Positions 4,677-7,511 of a stretch of DNA of 7,511 bases are shown piece after piece; the first letter of the stretch is position 1; each line of letters starts with the position of its first letter. A program made the translations under genes and the position numbers. The notes under the pieces are model-generated. The model saw nothing but the letters and a program-made list of their open reading frames with translations. It did not search any database and was not told the origin of the DNA. This DNA comes from DATDCV01 sp036524155 (GTDB lineage: Bacteria; Verrucomicrobiota; Verrucomicrobiia; Limisphaerales; UBA8199): assembly GCA_036524155.1 (NCBI GenBank), contig DATDCV010000735.1:1-7511 (forward strand), in the 5' to 3' direction.

Positions 4677-7511
4677 ATGTTTTTCGGAAGCATTGTTCGG
4701 CTGGGCGTCGGCCTCTGCCTGGCCGTTCCGCTTGGACTGTTTGGCCAAGTGGTTTTGTCCGAGTTTCAGGCCTCCAATATCGGCACCCTCAGGGACGACG
4801 ACGGTGACACGTCCGACTGGATCGAAATCGCCAATGTCAGCACGGTATCGGTGGACCTGGCGGGTTGGTACCTGACCGATGATCCCGACCGGCTTAAGAA
4901 ATGGCAATTCCCCTCGACGAACCTCGCCGGGGGACAGTTTCTAATCGTTTTTGCCTCGAACAAGGACCACCGTGTCCCCGGGGCGCCGTTACACACCAAT
5001 TTCAAGCTCTCGGCGGATGGCGAATACCTTGCCCTCGTCAAGCCCGACGGAGTCACGCTGGCGACGGCATACGCACCCGCTTACCCGCCCCAGGTGGACG
5101 GTTTGAGCTATGGCTTGCCGCTGAGTTCCCAAACGTTGACCCTGTTCGGGGCGGGGATCACCGGCAAATTCTTCGTACCGCCCGACGGATCGCTCGGCAC
5201 GAACTGGGTTGCGCCCGGATTCGACGATTCAGCATGGCGCGATGCGAGGACTGGCGTGGGCTTCGACCAGAACAACTCGACGGTGCTGGTACCGGTGGCG
5301 GATTCGATCGCGGACTGGAGCACGTCCGGTGTCCAGGGCAGCCGGGGATGGTACTACGGATACTACAACAAGTCGGCTGATCCTACGTCCGGTTATCAGA
5401 CAAACGACTTCGTCGCTTTCCCCCGCGCGGACGTCCCCTACGGAACAAACAACTTCTGGACCGGCACGCAGTATTGGTGGCCCATCACCACGGGCTATTG
5501 GGATCTCATCGGGCAGGCCGACGTGTATCCCACCGGGATCAACAACGGCGCGGAACACTGGGTGATCCGGCGCTGGCGGAGCCAAACCAACGGGATTGTG
5601 CAAGCCCGCTGGCGGCTCTACAAAACCAATCCCAGCGGCGGCGGCGTCACCGGACAGTTGTACCTGAACGGCATTCTGAAGGATTCCGCGTCGATTGCCG
5701 GGGCGGACACGACTGGCGTTGACCGCACGGTTTTGCTGGGCCAGGTACGGGCTGGCGACCTGGTGGACCTCGCGTTAACCCCTGTCGGCCCGGATGGCAG
5801 TACGGATGACGGCAACGACGCTTCGGCGAACACCCTGACGCTGATGACCCTCGAGCCCATGACGAACCTTGTTGCAACCGACGTCGCCGCCTTGATGCGC
5901 GGCACCAATGGGTCAGTCTATGTTCGCTTTCCGTTCATGGTCCAGAGCCTGGAGGACCTCGCGGCCCTGACGCTGCGCATGCGTTTCAACGACGGTTTTG
6001 TCGCCTACTTGAACGGCGTGCCGGTTGTGTCGCGCAACGCGCCCACCGGGTCGCCGGGCGGCACGCAGGCCGACAGCGTGGCCGACTGGTCTTACACCGG
6101 CCAACAAGGCCTGCACAACTGGTACTATGGATTCTACAACCAGGGAGCGGATGCGGATGGTGTTTACGATCCGTCCACCGACTTCAATAACACCGATTTG
6201 CAGTGGATGTGGAACGGCGGCGCGTGGGTCCTGGGGCCCGGCAACCCACCTTGGGACATGATTTCCGTCGGCGGGTGGCAACCCAACGGCACTAACAGCG
6301 GCGGCGTGCATTGGGCCATTCGCCGCTGGGTCAGCACTACTTCCGGCCTGGTCACCTGCCGCATTGCCTTCGGTAAAGAGAATGCCGTTTGCGGCACCGG
6401 CGCGACTTTGCGCGTCCTCCAAAACGGCCTCGAGCGTTTGTGCGCCACGGTCGCTTACAACGACACTGCTGGAATCCAAACGAATCTCGTCCTCAACAAC
6501 GTCCAGGAAGGGGACTATCTCGATTTCGCGCTCGACCCCCGCGGCGTGGACGGCGACCCGAGCGATGCCTGCGATGCGAGCACGTTTTCGGTTGTCATTG
6601 ACCAGGCCGCCTCCCCCGGCGCGGTCTGGAATTCGACGGCGACCGCGGTGCGCTCGCCCCAGGAGACCGCCACGCCGGAAGACATCGACCTCTCCCGCTA
6701 CCGCGACCTGCTGATTACCGGAACAAATGTCCTCGCCTTCCACGCCCTGAACTGCAGCCCCGGTGACGGCGATTTCCTGGTGTTGCCGGAGCTCAGTGCG
6801 ACCTATGAAGGCATGAATGCGGGCCAGCAGGGGTACTTCACCACGCCGACGCCGGGCGCCGCGAACGGGGTGGGTTCACTCACGGTCGGTCCCGTGGTCA
6901 GTGAAGCTCGCCATACCCCGCTGGTCCCGGCCGACAACGACGATCTGGTTGTCCAGGCGCGCATCACACCGAGCCTGCGCCCCGTGCAGGGAGTAAAGCT
7001 CATCTACCGTGTGATGTACGGCGGGGAAGTAACGGTGCCGATGTATGACGACGGCAACCACGGCGACGGCGCGGCGAGCGATTCGGTTTACGGCGCCACC
7101 ATTCCGGCCAGCGCGTCCGGACGCGGCCAGATGGTGCGCTACTATATTGTGGCGACGGACACCAACAGCGTGCAGATGCGGGCTCCGCTTTTTTACAGCG
7201 CTACCCGCAGCCCCCAGTATTTTGGCACCGTCGTCAGCGATCCCTCTCTGACCAACTCCCGGCTGCAGGTGCTTCACTGGTTCATTCAAAACCCGGGGTC
7301 GGCCAACTCCGACTACACGGCCCGGTGCTCGGTCTTCTTCAACGGCGAGTTCTACGATAATGTTGGCGTCAACCTTCACGGGCAGTCGACGCGCGGCTTT
7401 CCTAAAATGAGCTACGATTTCGATTTCAACCCGGGCAACAAGTTGCGCTGGTCTGACGACGCGCCGCGGGTGGGCGATCTGAACCTGCTCACCACCTGGG
7501 CGGACAAGGCT
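4677..7511 (+). CDS. exported lamin-tail / CotH-type protein with two inserted modules (3' end outside window)
   Basis: 945 codons are visible and the frame is open at the right edge. Residues 1-23 are a signal peptide (hydrophobic core about 9-22, then FG before Gln24). Residues 25-145 are a lamin-tail domain (VVLSEFQASN, DTSDWIEIAN, LAGWYLTDD, KWQFP, LIVFAS). A galactose-binding-like sandwich runs from about 163 to 711 (NWVAPGFDDSAW, LTLRMRFNDGFVAYLNGVPV, WNSTATA, GTNVLAFHALN, DFLVLPEL). It is interrupted at 209-391 and 466-641 by two related modules sharing ADWS, WYYG.YN and HW.IRRW. A linker (YFTTPTPGAANG) and an Fn3-like or chitobiase-like region (735-850) follow. From 855 the CotH domain begins (VGVNLHGQSTRGFPKMSY, NLLTTWADKA). 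CotH proteins are atypical kinases related to Fam20C; here the kinase core lies outside the window, so activity cannot be judged. ATG 4677 directly precedes the signal peptide; GTG 4671 is a possible alternative. No good ribosome binding site is visible. Confidence 0.92.
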   Translation, partial: MFFGSIVRLGVGLCLAVPLGLFGQVVLSEFQASNIGTLRDDDGDTSDWIEIANVSTVSVDLAGWYLTDDPDRLKKWQFPSTNLAGGQFLIVFASNKDHRVPGAPLHTNFKLSADGEYLALVKPDGVTLATAYAPAYPPQVDGLSYGLPLSSQTLTLFGAGITGKFFVPPDGSLGTNWVAPGFDDSAWRDARTGVGFDQNNSTVLVPVADSIADWSTSGVQGSRGWYYGYYNKSADPTSGYQTNDFVAFPRADVPYGTNNFWTGTQYWWPITTGYWDLIGQADVYPTGINNGAEHWVIRRWRSQTNGIVQARWRLYKTNPSGGGVTGQLYLNGILKDSASIAGADTTGVDRTVLLGQVRAGDLVDLALTPVGPDGSTDDGNDASANTLTLMTLEPMTNLVATDVAALMRGTNGSVYVRFPFMVQSLEDLAALTLRMRFNDGFVAYLNGVPVVSRNAPTGSPGGTQADSVADWSYTGQQGLHNWYYGFYNQGADADGVYDPSTDFNNTDLQWMWNGGAWVLGPGNPPWDMISVGGWQPNGTNSGGVHWAIRRWVSTTSGLVTCRIAFGKENAVCGTGATLRVLQNGLERLCATVAYNDTAGIQTNLVLNNVQEGDYLDFALDPRGVDGDPSDACDASTFSVVIDQAASPGAVWNSTATAVRSPQETATPEDIDLSRYRDLLITGTNVLAFHALNCSPGDGDFLVLPELSATYEGMNAGQQGYFTTPTPGAANGVGSLTVGPVVSEARHTPLVPADNDDLVVQARITPSLRPVQGVKLIYRVMYGGEVTVPMYDDGNHGDGAASDSVYGATIPASASGRGQMVRYYIVATDTNSVQMRAPLFYSATRSPQYFGTVVSDPSLTNSRLQVLHWFIQNPGSANSDYTARCSVFFNGEFYDNVGVNLHGQSTRGFPKMSYDFDFNPGNKLRWSDDAPRVGDLNLLTTWADKA
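5301..5849 (+). other. inserted module A of the CotH-type protein (residues 209-391)
   Basis: The module begins DSIADWS (209-215), continues with GWYYGYYN (224-231) and HWVIRRWRS (294-302), and ends with AGDLVDLALTPVGPDG and an Asp-rich loop DGSTDDGNDAS. It has no cysteine. It separates the first strands of the surrounding sandwich (ending GVGFDQN) from the next part (LVATDVAALMRG). I recall similar stand-alone modules in planctomycete and verrucomicrobial exported proteins but cannot name a family; sugar binding is a guess from the aromatic residues. Confidence 0.6.
6072..6599 (+). other. inserted module B of the CotH-type protein (residues 466-641)
   Basis: This is a diverged relative of module A. 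It begins DSVADWS (466-472), continues with NWYYGFYN (481-488) and HWAIRRWVS (545-553), and ends with EGDYLDFALDPRGVDG and DGDPSDACDAS. Unlike A it has four cysteines (561, 572, 589, 632) that could form disulfides outside the cell. It sits in a different loop of the same sandwich, between VVSRNAP and WNSTATA, which are normally close together in this domain. Confidence 0.6.

Noticed and set aside
5913..6743. 276-codon open frame on the minus strand opposite the CotH-type gene
   Set aside because: It is antisense to a well supported lamin-tail/CotH coding sequence and rich in Arg, Ala, Gly and Val, with no recognisable domain.
1..7511. CRISPR array, tRNA, rRNA or insertion sequence
   Set aside because: I saw no regularly spaced direct repeats, cloverleaf-like sequence, rRNA signature or transposase-like frame on either strand.

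Overview
The window looks like a chromosomal piece of a GC-rich member of the Verrucomicrobiota (Pedosphaera/Limisphaerales type), probably environmental. The main evidence is two very large secreted modular proteins of a kind I know chiefly from Verrucomicrobiota and Planctomycetota: lamin-tail + CotH, and beta-helix + Calx-beta-like + galactose-binding-like. A dispersed double-hairpin repeat and C/G-rich intergenic dyads fit the same picture. This placement is inference; there is no rRNA or other phylogenetic marker.

Left part (1-1628). The 3' end of an unrecognised gene (to 190, + strand) is followed by about 300 bases of non-coding sequence with three hairpin-forming dyads. Next comes a small minus-strand gene (498-758, 86 aa, unknown function). 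Its leader contains a perfect 10-bp dyad beside a run of eight T and two overlapping pairings that could hide its ribosome binding site. Divergent from it is a MarR-family regulator (978-1418). A 16-bp perfect palindrome lies over the -10 box of a TTGACA-N17-TATATA promoter and ends one base before the ATG, as expected for autorepression. A diverged second copy of this site lies just after the regulator gene, inside what looks like a decayed downstream gene start.

Middle part (1629-4415, minus strand). One 928-aa exported protein has an N-terminal beta-rich region, a right-handed beta-helix with a cluster of Asp/His/Glu motifs, a Calx-beta-like region, a galactose-binding-like sandwich and a short C-terminal tail. 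It converges on the MarR gene and diverges from the gene to its right.

Right part (4416-7511). A 261-bp divergent intergenic region carries a symmetrical double-hairpin repeat. The next gene (4677 to beyond the window, 945 codons visible) encodes an exported lamin-tail/CotH-type protein. Its galactose-binding-like sandwich is interrupted twice by related modules of about 180 residues, and the window ends early in the CotH domain. The two large proteins share the sandwich fold and are divergently transcribed, so they may act together at the cell surface or outside the cell. The architecture is the only basis for that suggestion.

The most notable observations are the nested double-module architecture of the CotH-type protein, the possible RNA switch before the small gene, and the duplicated MarR operator with competing start models.
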